Assembly (NCBI GenBank): GCA_947499545.1
Contig: CANMOZ010000003.1
Span: 1 to 64,000, forward strand
Length of the DNA: 64,000 nucleotides
From: an uncultured Saccharospirillaceae bacterium
Lineage (GTDB): Bacteria; Pseudomonadota; Gammaproteobacteria; Pseudomonadales; Oceanobacteraceae
Direction of reading: 5' to 3'
The notes under the pieces: model-generated
Seen by the model: the letters and a program-made list of their open reading frames with translations, nothing else
Told to the model about the DNA's origin: nothing
The model's database searches: none
Shown here: positions 7,129-15,297 of the stretch, one piece after another
How positions within the stretch are numbered: the stretch's first letter is position 1
Layout of the letters: the number at the start of each line of letters is the position of its first letter
Program-made: the position numbers and the translations under genes

Positions 7129-7269
7129 ATGAAGAAGTCACTAAAGGTGAAGTTTTCGGCAGAACCATTATCAGGCACCTTTAATAACATTGCTGAACAA
7201 GTCCACCGATTTATAAAGGGAGTTGCCCAGCCAGTGTTAGGCTTTAAGTCATTAATTAGCGCAAACTAA
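7129..7269 (+). pseudogene. IS6-family transposase, C-terminal remnant
   Basis: A 46-codon frame whose second half, NNIAEQVHRFIKGVAQPVLG then FKSL, matches the conserved NN-I-EQ-HR-IK-R-R-MLGFKSF block near the C-terminus of IS6-family transposases. The catalytic Glu region may be included, but the N-terminal two thirds and the tail after FKS are missing. Together with the IS6-like tips at 1613-1649, 2312-2328 and 9225-9257 it shows that an IS6-type element once worked in this island. Confidence 0.6.
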
Positions 7270-7416
7270 CTCTGCTCTCGTTTGAATATTAGTTTGTCCA
7301 TATGCTTAGGAAGGATCAGTATGGTGATGTAACGTCTACACATAAGCAGATATTTGAACAATTAAGCGCACTAGCTCCCATCCCTAGAACCTAAATAGCC
7401 TTTTAAAGGATTTCTT

Positions 7417-8244
7417 GTGATTTTAGATGCCTCAATGTGGATATGGATACCTCTCTCACTTGCCATCATTTTTGCTTTTCTTCATCAAATCAAAACCAGT
7501 ATAACTTTAATTACTATTTGTTTAGTTGGTAGCTTAATAGAGAATAGGCTTAATATAATCGGTTTAGTTACACTTATTGTAGGCCTTGCTATTGCGTATA
7601 GGGTTCCTAATTTAGAACACAAATGGAAAATAGTCAGTTACATATTTATCATTCTTTGGAGCGTGGCTCTTTTTATACATTTAATACCAGGTTTTAATAA
7701 TGCCAAAGTGCTCGATGCTGTTATCAGCGGGCCACAAAGCACACCTTTTACAATGTACTTAAACCTCGATAAACCTTTTATCTTTTTTGGATTGCTATTA
7801 GCTTCCCCTTCGCTGCTAGGAAGTAAGGTAACGTTTAATAAAAAAGCCATTTTAATGTCTATAATCCTATTATTTAGCTTGCTACCAATTGCATGGGGTG
7901 TAGGTGTTTTACAGCCAGAAACAAAAATCCCTAATTGGTGGTGGCTATTTTTGTTAAATAACCTACTGTTGACATGTGTAGCAGAAGAAGCTTTCTTCCG
8001 TGGTTTTGTGCAACAATCACTAAGCAAAAAATTTGGCTGGGTTATGGGTGTAACAACGGCAAGTCTATTATTTGGTTTTGCACATTTTTATGGTGGAATA
8101 TTAATTGTCGCTTTCGCTACCTTAGCTGGAGTGTGTTATGGACTGATTTACCACTTCAGTTCACGTTTATGGGTAGCAGTGATATTCCACTTCTTATTTA
8201 ATTTTGTTCATCTACTGTTTTTCACCTATCCAATGATGAAATAA
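7417..8244 (+). CDS. CPBP-family (CAAX-type) intramembrane metalloprotease
   Basis: A 275-residue polytopic membrane protein with about eight hydrophobic segments. The three motifs of the CPBP/Abi family are present: E190-E191-A-F-F-R195-G, F-A-H223 and H258-F-L-F-N262. These bind zinc and form the active site within the membrane. Bacterial members include bacteriocin-immunity and protein-maturation proteases; the substrate here is unknown. The start is GTG at 7417, supported by AAAGGA about six bases upstream. It is the only intact plus-strand gene besides the LprI cassette in the island, and is AT-rich like its neighbours. It lies inside the module bounded by dif-like sites 2 and 3. Confidence 0.8.
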   Translation: MILDASMWIWIPLSLAIIFAFLHQIKTSITLITICLVGSLIENRLNIIGLVTLIVGLAIAYRVPNLEHKWKIVSYIFIILWSVALFIHLIPGFNNAKVLDAVISGPQSTPFTMYLNLDKPFIFFGLLLASPSLLGSKVTFNKKAILMSIILLFSLLPIAWGVGVLQPETKIPNWWWLFLLNNLLLTCVAEEAFFRGFVQQSLSKKFGWVMGVTTASLLFGFAHFYGGILIVAFATLAGVCYGLIYHFSSRLWVAVIFHFLFNFVHLLFFTYPMMK

Positions 8245-8316
8245 AAGTAAGCGATCAATTTGATAGGGGTGATCATTGCTTGATCAGCACTCAAATCATG
8301 CTAGTCAAGATAAGAT

Positions 8317-8344
8317 ATTTCCGATAATAATGTTTATCGGAAAT
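8317..8344. repeat. dif-like 28-bp site 3 (spacer TAATGT)
   Basis: The same arms, ATTTCCGATAA and TTATCGGAAAT, flank TAATGT. The arms are identical to sites 1 and 2 while the spacer differs at three of six positions from site 2. It lies in the gap between the CPBP protease and the DUF4279 gene, whose stop codon is 14 bases away. Confidence 0.75.
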
Positions 8345-8357
8345 AGGGTGTTGAAAA

Positions 8358-8750
8358 CTAAGCGTCATGCGGGTATATGTTTACATCTACTACTGCTTGA
8401 ATTTGGTTCAAGAAATAAACAAATTCCGGGCTTAATTGAAAGCCTATATGTGCATCTTCTGAATAAATAACGATTGTGCATTCAATCGTACACTCAGCCT
8501 CTAATAGTTTTTGGAAGCTAGGTATTTGCATGCTTAAAGAGTCCAAAACCTGTGCACAGCTCTCATCAAGGTCATAAACATCCTTGTTACACACCTCAAA
8601 TGACCACCCATTCTCCTTATGGGCCATTACCCCTATTTTCTTATCTCCCTTTCGCCACTTTTTGGTAGGTGGAACATTCAAATAACTTTCTATTTTATCT
8701 GGGTGTAAGGTGTCACTAAACACTTTTATAATAACTCTTCCTTCGATCAT
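8358..8750 (-). CDS. DUF4279-like protein, possible immunity protein
   Basis: A 130-residue soluble protein. The N-terminal pattern VIIKVFSDTLHPDKIESYLN, then VPPTKKWRKGD, is typical of DUF4279, and the centre (NGWSFEV, then LD.S..QVLDSL) also fits. DUF4279 members are often found beside polymorphic toxins and are suspected immunity proteins; no toxin gene is seen adjacent here. No signal peptide or membrane segment. The stop codon lies next to dif-like site 3, and the upstream neighbour is on the same strand about 40 bases away, so the two may form one cargo unit. Confidence 0.6.
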   Translation of the reverse strand: MIEGRVIIKVFSDTLHPDKIESYLNVPPTKKWRKGDKKIGVMAHKENGWSFEVCNKDVYDLDESCAQVLDSLSMQIPSFQKLLEAECTIECTIVIYSEDAHIGFQLSPEFVYFLNQIQAVVDVNIYPHDA

Positions 8751-8789
8751 ACTTTAACCTATACATCAATAATTCGCATTTAAAGTGGG

Positions 8790-9185
8790 TTACGTAGACA
8801 CGATAAAGTAATGGTCATCTGGAAGCTCAAAGTGAGTGAATCCATAGACATTAAATGCACTTTTCACCCGGTCACTGCAGCTTACTCCATATACATATGC
8901 CTCAATCCATCCAGGGTTATGGTGCTCATCAATATCTTTAAGAACATCAAACAATATCTCGTCAGAAGTACAATGGCGCCCTGGACCATCAAAAACCGTG
9001 ATCCCTTTATTTTGCAAGTACCCTTCAGCGGTAAAGTTATTTAATTCGAAAAGTTCCTGAGCTATCTCTCTATTGGATTTAGATGCTAATAGCCAAACAT
9101 GCATTTCTAGGGATAACGAGCAAAGCAGCTCCCTATCAACCCTTTGATCAATAACAATCCCAACTCTATTGGCACTATTTGACAT
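8790..9185 (-). CDS. Unrecognised soluble protein, island cargo
   Basis: A 131-residue acidic protein that I cannot assign. It has no signal peptide, membrane helix or obvious catalytic motif. Its size, island setting and tandem position with the DUF4279 gene suggest another orphan immunity or antitoxin-type protein, but that is a guess. The third in-frame ATG (9185) is chosen because GGGAG lies five to nine bases upstream of it, whereas the two earlier ATGs (from 9200) have no such site. Confidence 0.6.
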   Translation of the reverse strand: MSNSANRVGIVIDQRVDRELLCSLSLEMHVWLLASKSNREIAQELFELNNFTAEGYLQNKGITVFDGPGRHCTSDEILFDVLKDIDEHHNPGWIEAYVYGVSCSDRVKSAFNVYGFTHFELPDDHYFIVST

Positions 9186-9224
9186 GAATGCTCCCATCAT
9201 TACACTTGTAGCATTATCTCAAAA

Positions 9225-9257
9225 CGGCTCCGTTGCAAAAAATCTACGGGGCCTCAT
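9225..9257 (+). repeat. IS6-like terminal repeat, copy 3
   Basis: CGGCTCCGTTGCAAAAAATC followed by TACGGGGCCTCATA aligns with the minus-strand sequence of 1613-1649 over the IS6-like tip and the following 16 bases, with a handful of mismatches. It marks the right-hand edge of the recognisable IS-bearing island. Confidence 0.5.
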
Positions 9258-9639
9258 AATCTGCTGATGACCGATCGTTAGAGTAAAAATTGAATTTCGA
9301 TAATGCGTACTGCCGGAATGTTCTAATTTCAGTATCAAGGTAGAGCCCTTCACTCTGGACACATCTTCAAATTCCAGCTCCAAAATAAGTGTACGAAAGA
9401 GGTTCGTTTAATAGACAGTTTCACAACCAGCCTCTAAGCCTGAAAAACCGTTATTTATTCTGTCTCATATAGTTGGTACGATTGGATTCTCATTGATGGC
9501 TCCTTAAGCGAACACTACAAGCATGAAAACACTGATTAGCTATGCTTATGCTCAACTGATAAACAAGGCCTTGCAGCTTACTTTCAGTACTCGCTAGGAT
9601 AGGTGTTAAGCCAGCTCTGCTGCAAAAAATAAAAAATTT
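9258..9639. other. Gene-free stretch, likely element debris
   Basis: No convincing open frame or RNA gene. It starts at an IS6-like tip, and a degenerate version of the same tip (AGCTCTGCTGCAAAA) lies at about 9613-9627, so the interval may be the shell of a decayed element. Nothing else is identifiable. Confidence 0.35.
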
Positions 9640-10155
9640 TTAGCAGCCTGAAGAATCAATAACAATTTCAGACGGTGTACTGCTATCACAAGCTTCCGTG
9701 TATTGCACATAACAATTATTTTCATCCCAACCAACTTTAATAGACGAGCAATTCGGGTTAGATAGATCTTCTGGATAGATTAGAATATCCCCACCACCCA
9801 AATCAATTAATTCAATTATTCCGAGACTGCTTCCTTGTTCACTTACTGCTTCTGGATATTTGTACCATGTATCAATAGGTCCTAAATTTGTTTGCACTGC
9901 CCTGTCTGCATCCACACCCGCATCTGGGACATTTTGTGATATAGCTGTCATGTGAACCATTGCGCTAATACTGTGCATTGATTTTTTTATTTCTTTTAAC
10001 GTATTGATACGCGCATTTTTTGTAAAATCAGCAAATCTAGGAATAGCAATAGCGGATAGAATTCCCAGCACAACAATTACAATAACCAACTCAACCATTG
10101 TAAAGCCATAAAAATGAATTAGATGTTTTTCTTCTTTTCTTTTATACTGACCCAC
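9640..10155 (-). CDS. Type IV prepilin-like protein (class III leader)
   Basis: A 171-residue prepilin. A basic leader ends in G17, followed by F-T-M-V-E-L with the conserved Glu at mature position 5 and a 20-residue hydrophobic helix ending IPRF, as in MSHA and type II secretion pseudopilins. PilD-type peptidase would cleave after G17. The C-terminal domain has four Cys, probably two disulfides. No assembly ATPase, platform protein or peptidase lies nearby, so this pilin must use machinery encoded elsewhere. The only start in frame is GTG at 10155. The family (MshA-like or minor pilin) is not resolved. Confidence 0.7.
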   Translation of the reverse strand: MGQYKRKEEKHLIHFYGFTMVELVIVIVVLGILSAIAIPRFADFTKNARINTLKEIKKSMHSISAMVHMTAISQNVPDAGVDADRAVQTNLGPIDTWYKYPEAVSEQGSSLGIIELIDLGGGDILIYPEDLSNPNCSSIKVGWDENNCYVQYTEACDSSTPSEIVIDSSGC

Positions 10156-10303
10156 CGCTCACTTGGCTCCATCATTAGTTTCGTAAATCAATAACACACC
10201 AGAAAAACACGCATCCAACATGATCAACCTTCATATCTTAAGCCATTTACATAGATTTTCGGAAATTATCGTTTTTTAAAACCTTTTACGGATATAGTCA
10301 TCA

Positions 10304-11932
10304 CTAATTCATACGATAAAATTCAACAATTTTTTGCAAGGCCTTTAAGGCACTCTCACTTGGATCTACAAGGCTTAAACCAACACTTTTTTCTTGAGTG
10401 GATAAAGTTGTTACCCGCACGGCTTCTGCACGTACTGCTATGGGTTCTTGATTTTTAAAAGTCTCAAGATCTTCTTTCGGAGGACGTAATTTTAAAGTAA
10501 CAACTTCGCCTTCTTGAATATCTTGATCAGTAAATATTCTAAGTCCTGTTAAACTGATATCATCACAATACGCATCAAAACAACCGTTCTCTCGGGTGAT
10601 ACCCACCAACAAATTAGTTGGTATTCTTGGTGCTGAACGCCGCTCATTTGCTCTCTGTTCGATTTCACATAATTCATGAGTCACATGGAATCCCTGTACC
10701 ATTTGGTGAAGATCATCGGTTGAATCATTCAGTGAGCGGCCAATGTTAGCGGTGTTATTAACCTTATTGGTATTACTTGCGAGCGTCTCCATCAGACGCT
10801 CCATCGCAGCTTCAAGAGAGTCAAACATACCAAGCTGTTGTTTAGACTGCTGGTCAATATCTTCTCCATCACGAGCGGCACGGGTGACAAAATCTTCAGT
10901 TTCTTCCATTGCATTGACAGTTTTACTGGTCGCATCGACATTCATAGACACTCGCTCAATAATGCCGCTCATGGATTCGGTCACTTCACTGACTTTGCCG
11001 CCAAACTTGCCAATGATGTCTCCAATCTTTTGAGAGGCTTCGCTGGTTTTATCCGCCAAGTCCCTCACTTCGTCTGCAACCACGGCAAATCCACGACCTT
11101 GTTCACCAGCTCGCGCTGCTTCAATAGCAGCGTTTAATGCTAATAAATTGGTCTGTTCTGCAATTTCGCTAATGGTTGTGATTAACTGAGTGATGTGATT
11201 GGTCGTTTCAACCAGATCAGATACTTGGTCGGAAGCCGCTTGTACCTGCTGACTGACATCTTTTAGAGACGCTTGAGTATCCTGAATATCTGATCGGCTT
11301 TGCTGCACTCTGCTGTATGCAGAATCTGACTTTCCACGTGCATCTTCCGCCAAGGACTGTATCCGATTCGAAATCTCATGCAATTGATGAATAACATTCG
11401 CCAGCTCTCCAAATCGGACTTTTTCTTCTTCACTGGCCACTGCAATTTCTTGAGAAACTTGTGCGATTTGATAGGCCGACTGCCGAATTCTAAGTGAACT
11501 TGAATCCACTTTCGCAAGGACTCGGTTGAGTTGCTTTGTCATACCATTGAAATGGCTGATGACTTCACCCAACTCATCTTGAGTACGTTGCTCGACATGG
11601 GCTCTTAGATCCCCTTCCTCAACTAGAGTAACGCCATCAAGCAGTGAATGAACAGGGCGAACGAACCAGTTGGCCAGTACACCAATGATGACGAATTGAA
11701 GGATCAATTGAACTAAGGTTTGCCAAATTGCTTGTATAACAAATCCATCGACCTGAGCGTTCAGGTTTTTAAGCAACTCAGCAGCAACATTGGCCTGTTT
11801 TGCCTGCTCCACAAGCAGCACTAACTCGTCGTAAGCGAGCCAACGATTGTAGAGTATGGTAATAAGAGCCAGTGAAAAAAAGGCTATTTGTATTTTCCAC
11901 TTGAGGCTTAGTGTGGCAAATCCCGTTGCCAT
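10304..11932 (-). CDS. Methyl-accepting chemotaxis protein with C-terminal PilZ domain
   Basis: A 542-residue fusion. Two membrane helices (about 14-30 and 65-88) enclose only some 35 residues, so there is no periplasmic ligand domain. A HAMP linker (about 90-140) and a long coiled-coil signalling domain follow, with the conserved tip [20 protein letters not shown], which contacts CheA and CheW. After about residue 425 comes a PilZ domain with both c-di-GMP motifs: RSAPR (RxxxR) and DISLTG (DxSxxG). The layout suggests that c-di-GMP, not an external ligand, tunes its output to a chemotaxis or surface-behaviour pathway. No che genes lie nearby. Confidence 0.85.
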   Translation of the reverse strand: MATGFATLSLKWKIQIAFFSLALITILYNRWLAYDELVLLVEQAKQANVAAELLKNLNAQVDGFVIQAIWQTLVQLILQFVIIGVLANWFVRPVHSLLDGVTLVEEGDLRAHVEQRTQDELGEVISHFNGMTKQLNRVLAKVDSSSLRIRQSAYQIAQVSQEIAVASEEEKVRFGELANVIHQLHEISNRIQSLAEDARGKSDSAYSRVQQSRSDIQDTQASLKDVSQQVQAASDQVSDLVETTNHITQLITTISEIAEQTNLLALNAAIEAARAGEQGRGFAVVADEVRDLADKTSEASQKIGDIIGKFGGKVSEVTESMSGIIERVSMNVDATSKTVNAMEETEDFVTRAARDGEDIDQQSKQQLGMFDSLEAAMERLMETLASNTNKVNNTANIGRSLNDSTDDLHQMVQGFHVTHELCEIEQRANERRSAPRIPTNLLVGITRENGCFDAYCDDISLTGLRIFTDQDIQEGEVVTLKLRPPKEDLETFKNQEPIAVRAEAVRVTTLSTQEKSVGLSLVDPSESALKALQKIVEFYRMN

Positions 11933-12047
11933 TACCCGTCCTTAAACGATAGGTTCTTAAGCCCAAAATAGGCTAGAGGTCCGTATTGAGCATAGCAGTT
12001 GATGGCTGCGTCGAGGCTTACCCAAACGGCTTACCCATATGGCAAGC

Positions 12048-13127
12048 TCACTGTGTTTGCTTAATTTGTCGAATGCGTTCTTGCATGAGTTGTATACGCT
12101 CATCCGTTGCGGGGTGCGTCGAAAAGACGTCTAAAATGGCTTCCAGTTTAGATGGCTCTCCTGCGTCTTTTGGCTCCGTAGCCTCCTCTGTTTCGTCACC
12201 TTTTTCTGGTTCTAATTCATCGGCTTCATAAGCCTCAAATTTTTCAAATATGCTCACCAACGCTTGAGGGTCTTCACCTTTTTTGACTAACCAGTCAATG
12301 GCGAAAGCATCAGCTTCACGCTCCTTATCTCGGGAATAGCTGTTTTGCAATAACGCCGTTGATAAACCCACAGCCAATTGATCCAACTGACTGGCATCAC
12401 CTAATATGACTAAAAGCAATCCTGATAGAAAGGACGATTCGATCACCATTTCCATGCCATGATGTGCCTCTACATGGCCTATCTCATGGGCTAATACGGC
12501 CATCACTTCCTCATTACTCTCAGCCATTTTGATCAATGCATCTGTCACGTAAATCGTTCCTGATGGCAGTGCGAAAGCATTAGGAGTGTCTTCGTAGCGC
12601 ACAAATTTTAACTGGTATGGATATTGGCTGCTCTCAGTCCAGGTGTTGAAGGTTTTAATTAGTTCTTGCTGCTTTAATATGGGGATCTCGGTATCCTCAA
12701 AAGAGGAGTCAATCCACCCTTCAGTCCCCTCAGATAGGGTCACTCTCCACTCAACAGGTACGGTTGGCGCCAACCAACCAGCGGCCCTTTGAATCCCATC
12801 GAAAACCAAAAACACCAAAAAGGCCGTCATCAAAACGCTTACCACAATCACTAGGCCTAGATGGCGCTCTAGTAGGCTAATTTTCCTCAGAGTCCGATGC
12901 TCGTTGATTCCGTCTAACCAGAGATCAATAGGATCGTTGTCGGTTGTCTCAAACTCCACACCGTCAGGGAAACGGATATACCTAGTACTATTCCCAATAC
13001 GCTCAGAGATAGAAACTTCATCAAATCTGTATAAGCGACCATTAAAGGAGATCAATGAGCCTTGAAAAGAGATTTCACTGGGTAGCGAGCGTGCACTGGT
13101 TCCAGAGGTAAAGTAGCCTTTTATCAT
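12048..13127 (-). CDS. M48-family zinc metallopeptidase
   Basis: A 359-residue protein. An N-terminal domain of about 88 residues precedes one membrane helix (about 91-110). The catalytic domain has H214-E-I-G-H218 and a downstream Glu in EREADAFA (E271), the zinc ligands of M48 peptidases, plus the family motif STHPATDERI near the end. A low-complexity acidic stretch (about 305-330) separates catalytic domain and tail. It likely degrades or assembles envelope proteins, like BepA or HtpX relatives. It lies next to a YjgN/DUF898 gene on the same strand, a pairing seen widely, so they probably act in one membrane process. Confidence 0.85.
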   Translation of the reverse strand: MIKGYFTSGTSARSLPSEISFQGSLISFNGRLYRFDEVSISERIGNSTRYIRFPDGVEFETTDNDPIDLWLDGINEHRTLRKISLLERHLGLVIVVSVLMTAFLVFLVFDGIQRAAGWLAPTVPVEWRVTLSEGTEGWIDSSFEDTEIPILKQQELIKTFNTWTESSQYPYQLKFVRYEDTPNAFALPSGTIYVTDALIKMAESNEEVMAVLAHEIGHVEAHHGMEMVIESSFLSGLLLVILGDASQLDQLAVGLSTALLQNSYSRDKEREADAFAIDWLVKKGEDPQALVSIFEKFEAYEADELEPEKGDETEEATEPKDAGEPSKLEAILDVFSTHPATDERIQLMQERIRQIKQTQ

Positions 13128-13272
13128 ATGGAGTTCCCAACTATCCGCTTCCAGCTTTCACCATAATTATGAAACGCAACAATGTTCAATGATTGGGGTC
13201 AAACCTACAAAAGAGTATGAACCAGACTATAAGTCACCCTAAATCATTTAGGCTTCATATATTACACTTTAA

Positions 13273-14328
13273 CTAAAATATAATATCGACATCAAAAATC
13301 GAATCAGCCGCTTCTTCTCCAAAGGCTGAACGCTTTTCTTTATGAATCTGCTCAATTTGGTCAATACGATCAGTCAACAAAAACCGTGTACTCGCCGCCT
13401 TATATTTAGCGATTCTAATTTTAGCAAATGGTTTATACAATCCAAGCGACAGGAGATTAAGCAACATATTGGTGAAGTGAACCCATGCATACCGAAAAAA
13501 AGTCATATTGGATTCAGCGGACATATCAGCAAACACAAGAGAATTATACGTTAAGTTTCTTACCTGAACATACATATATAGCCAAGAAAATATGGCTATT
13601 AAAAATATCATGATACTCCCAAGAAACATCAAACCTCCCACATCACTTCCAACAAAAATAAAAGAAACTATCAACAAGACACTTGGAAATATAAGCTTTA
13701 AATACGAAGCACTTAAAGTTCCATTAAATTCAAAACCTTGCTCACCAAACCAAATATTCTTTACTGTAAACGATGTTTGATAAAAAAATACTACTGGATA
13801 AATCAATACACCCAGAATCCCACAGACCCACATTAATTCGGCATTTCCACTATCTGCCAAATACCACAAACCATACCCCCAAAGGAAAAAACCAATCCAT
13901 GGGAGCGTATATACTGCAAATGCCTGGCGATATGTCCCCTTAAAGTTAAAACGCACACCACGATACTTGGTGTTTCTTAAATAAAACGTAAGAGAAGCTA
14001 TAAACATCAATGGCAATATAAAAGCAGTCATCAAAATAGACACTACCACCCCGGCAAGCGGAAATATTTCATTAATGATATACAACAGAATCAAAATTAA
14101 TGCCACAAACAAGCGAGCAATGAGAATCTTAAGTGGATCAGCATCAAACGATAAGCTTCTATCATCAAGAAATGTGTGATTAGTAAAATATTTTGCCGTT
14201 CTAACTTTGGCCCATGCTGAATATATACCCAGAGTACATATTGTGAGAAATATATTCACAATCCATATTTTAAAATACTCGCTTCCTTCACCTCTAAACT
14301 CAACTTGTGATGTCTGGTTGTCTCTCAT
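13273..14328 (-). CDS. YjgN/DUF898 family inner-membrane protein
   Basis: A 351-residue polytopic membrane protein with two similar halves. Each half starts with a W/F-rich amphipathic motif, FKIWIVNIFLTICTLGIYSA then WAKVRTAKYF, and later WVHFTNMLLNLLSLGLYKPF then AKIRIAKYK; these duplicated motifs define YjgN/DUF898. About eight helices lie between them. Function unknown. The ATG at 14328 (residue 9 of the longest frame) is preferred because AGAGA lies a few bases upstream; an earlier ATG at 14352 cannot be excluded. It is upstream of the M48 peptidase with a 145-base gap that holds a small CCTAAAT/ATTTAGG hairpin. Confidence 0.8.
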   Translation of the reverse strand: MRDNQTSQVEFRGEGSEYFKIWIVNIFLTICTLGIYSAWAKVRTAKYFTNHTFLDDRSLSFDADPLKILIARLFVALILILLYIINEIFPLAGVVVSILMTAFILPLMFIASLTFYLRNTKYRGVRFNFKGTYRQAFAVYTLPWIGFFLWGYGLWYLADSGNAELMWVCGILGVLIYPVVFFYQTSFTVKNIWFGEQGFEFNGTLSASYLKLIFPSVLLIVSFIFVGSDVGGLMFLGSIMIFLIAIFSWLYMYVQVRNLTYNSLVFADMSAESNMTFFRYAWVHFTNMLLNLLSLGLYKPFAKIRIAKYKAASTRFLLTDRIDQIEQIHKEKRSAFGEEAADSIFDVDIIF

Positions 14329-14352
14329 CTGCATCTCTCTAAAAATAAACAC

Positions 14353-14654
14353 TTACATACAAGGGTGTGTATTGCTGTAATGTACCACAGTGCTCATATT
14401 TTAGTCGCATAATGCCATCTGAATTAGGGTATCTGGATCACATTGAGAGAAAACCGCCAATAATGTAGGTGCTCACGTACATTAATTGTTAAGCAACTAG
14501 AATAGAAAGTGCTTTATAGGCTCTTCATTCTATCCATTAAAGTGCAATCACTCTCTGTTTCCTTGATTAAGCTGTTTACAGGCATTTAGGTATAAAGCTC
14601 ATTTCAGAGTTAAGCTGCTCCACCAATTTTTGTAGAAAATTTAAATTAGTTTTA
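14353..14654. other. Intergenic region
   Basis: About 300 bases without a gene between yjgN-like and mutT. I see no RNA gene, repeat or clear terminator. It should hold the promoter of the yjgN/M48 pair on the minus strand, but no convincing -35/-10 pair stands out. Confidence 0.4.
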
Positions 14655-15068
14655 TTAATCGTTTGAGAGTCCACACTCAGCATCAATTTTTTTTAGAACC
14701 TGCTTGTTGGCGGGTGGGAAATCTAATTTCACCACTTCCTTTAATGGCCACCATCGTATTTCTTGACCTTCCACTCCTTTAGCCTCGCCATGATAATCCG
14801 TCACTAGAAAAAACTTCAGTTCTATCGATTTCAGATCATGACCAACAACAACGGAATCATAATACTCCCATTGAGTTGGACAAATACCAATTTCTTCTAC
14901 TAATTCACGCTCAAGCGCCTGTTCAAAGGGTTCGCCCGGCTCTACTTTCCCACCTGGAAATTCCCATAAACCAGCATGAGCTTGATGTGATTGCCTAACC
15001 GCTAACAAAGCTTTGGTTTCAGGTGTAATTTGAGGGTTATCCAGGATGATGCCAACAACGACTTGCAT
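14655..15068 (-). CDS. mutT: MutT-type Nudix hydrolase (8-oxo-dGTP diphosphatase)
   Basis: A 137-residue protein with a complete Nudix box GGKVEPGEPFEQALERELVE followed by EIGI (GX5EX7REUXEEXGU). It removes oxidised dGTP from the nucleotide pool. Start at 15068 gives the usual MutT N-terminus (MQVVVGIILD) and has GAGAAG six bases upstream; the longer frame from 15128 adds 20 atypical residues. In many Pseudomonadales the gene follows secA and argJ; here argJ is absent and a terminator separates mutT from secA. Confidence 0.85.
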   Translation of the reverse strand: MQVVVGIILDNPQITPETKALLAVRQSHQAHAGLWEFPGGKVEPGEPFEQALERELVEEIGICPTQWEYYDSVVVGHDLKSIELKFFLVTDYHGEAKGVEGQEIRWWPLKEVVKLDFPPANKQVLKKIDAECGLSND

Positions 15069-15233
15069 AAAACTTCTCGGTAAAATTGGAGTGCTAAACG
15101 TTGATTTGGGTAAATACGAATCAATCAATTAGAGCAACAAGATGGCAAACAAAAAATGCCTGAAAGGTGATTACATCACATGGAGTATAGAAACATTTTC
15201 AAGCTAAACGTTTGAGCACCAAAAGAGATGTTT

Positions 15234-15282
15234 AAAAAAACCTTGCGAAATATACACCTTTTAACAGGTTAATCTCGCAAGG
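15234..15282 (-). terminator. Intrinsic terminator after secA
   Basis: On the minus strand CCTTGCGA (15275-15282) pairs with TCGCAAGG (15241-15248), with further inner pairing, and a run of seven T follows (15234-15240). It lies just past the secA stop codon and ends the long division/secretion transcript. Confidence 0.85.
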
Positions 15283-15297
15283 CTTTCAGATAATGGC

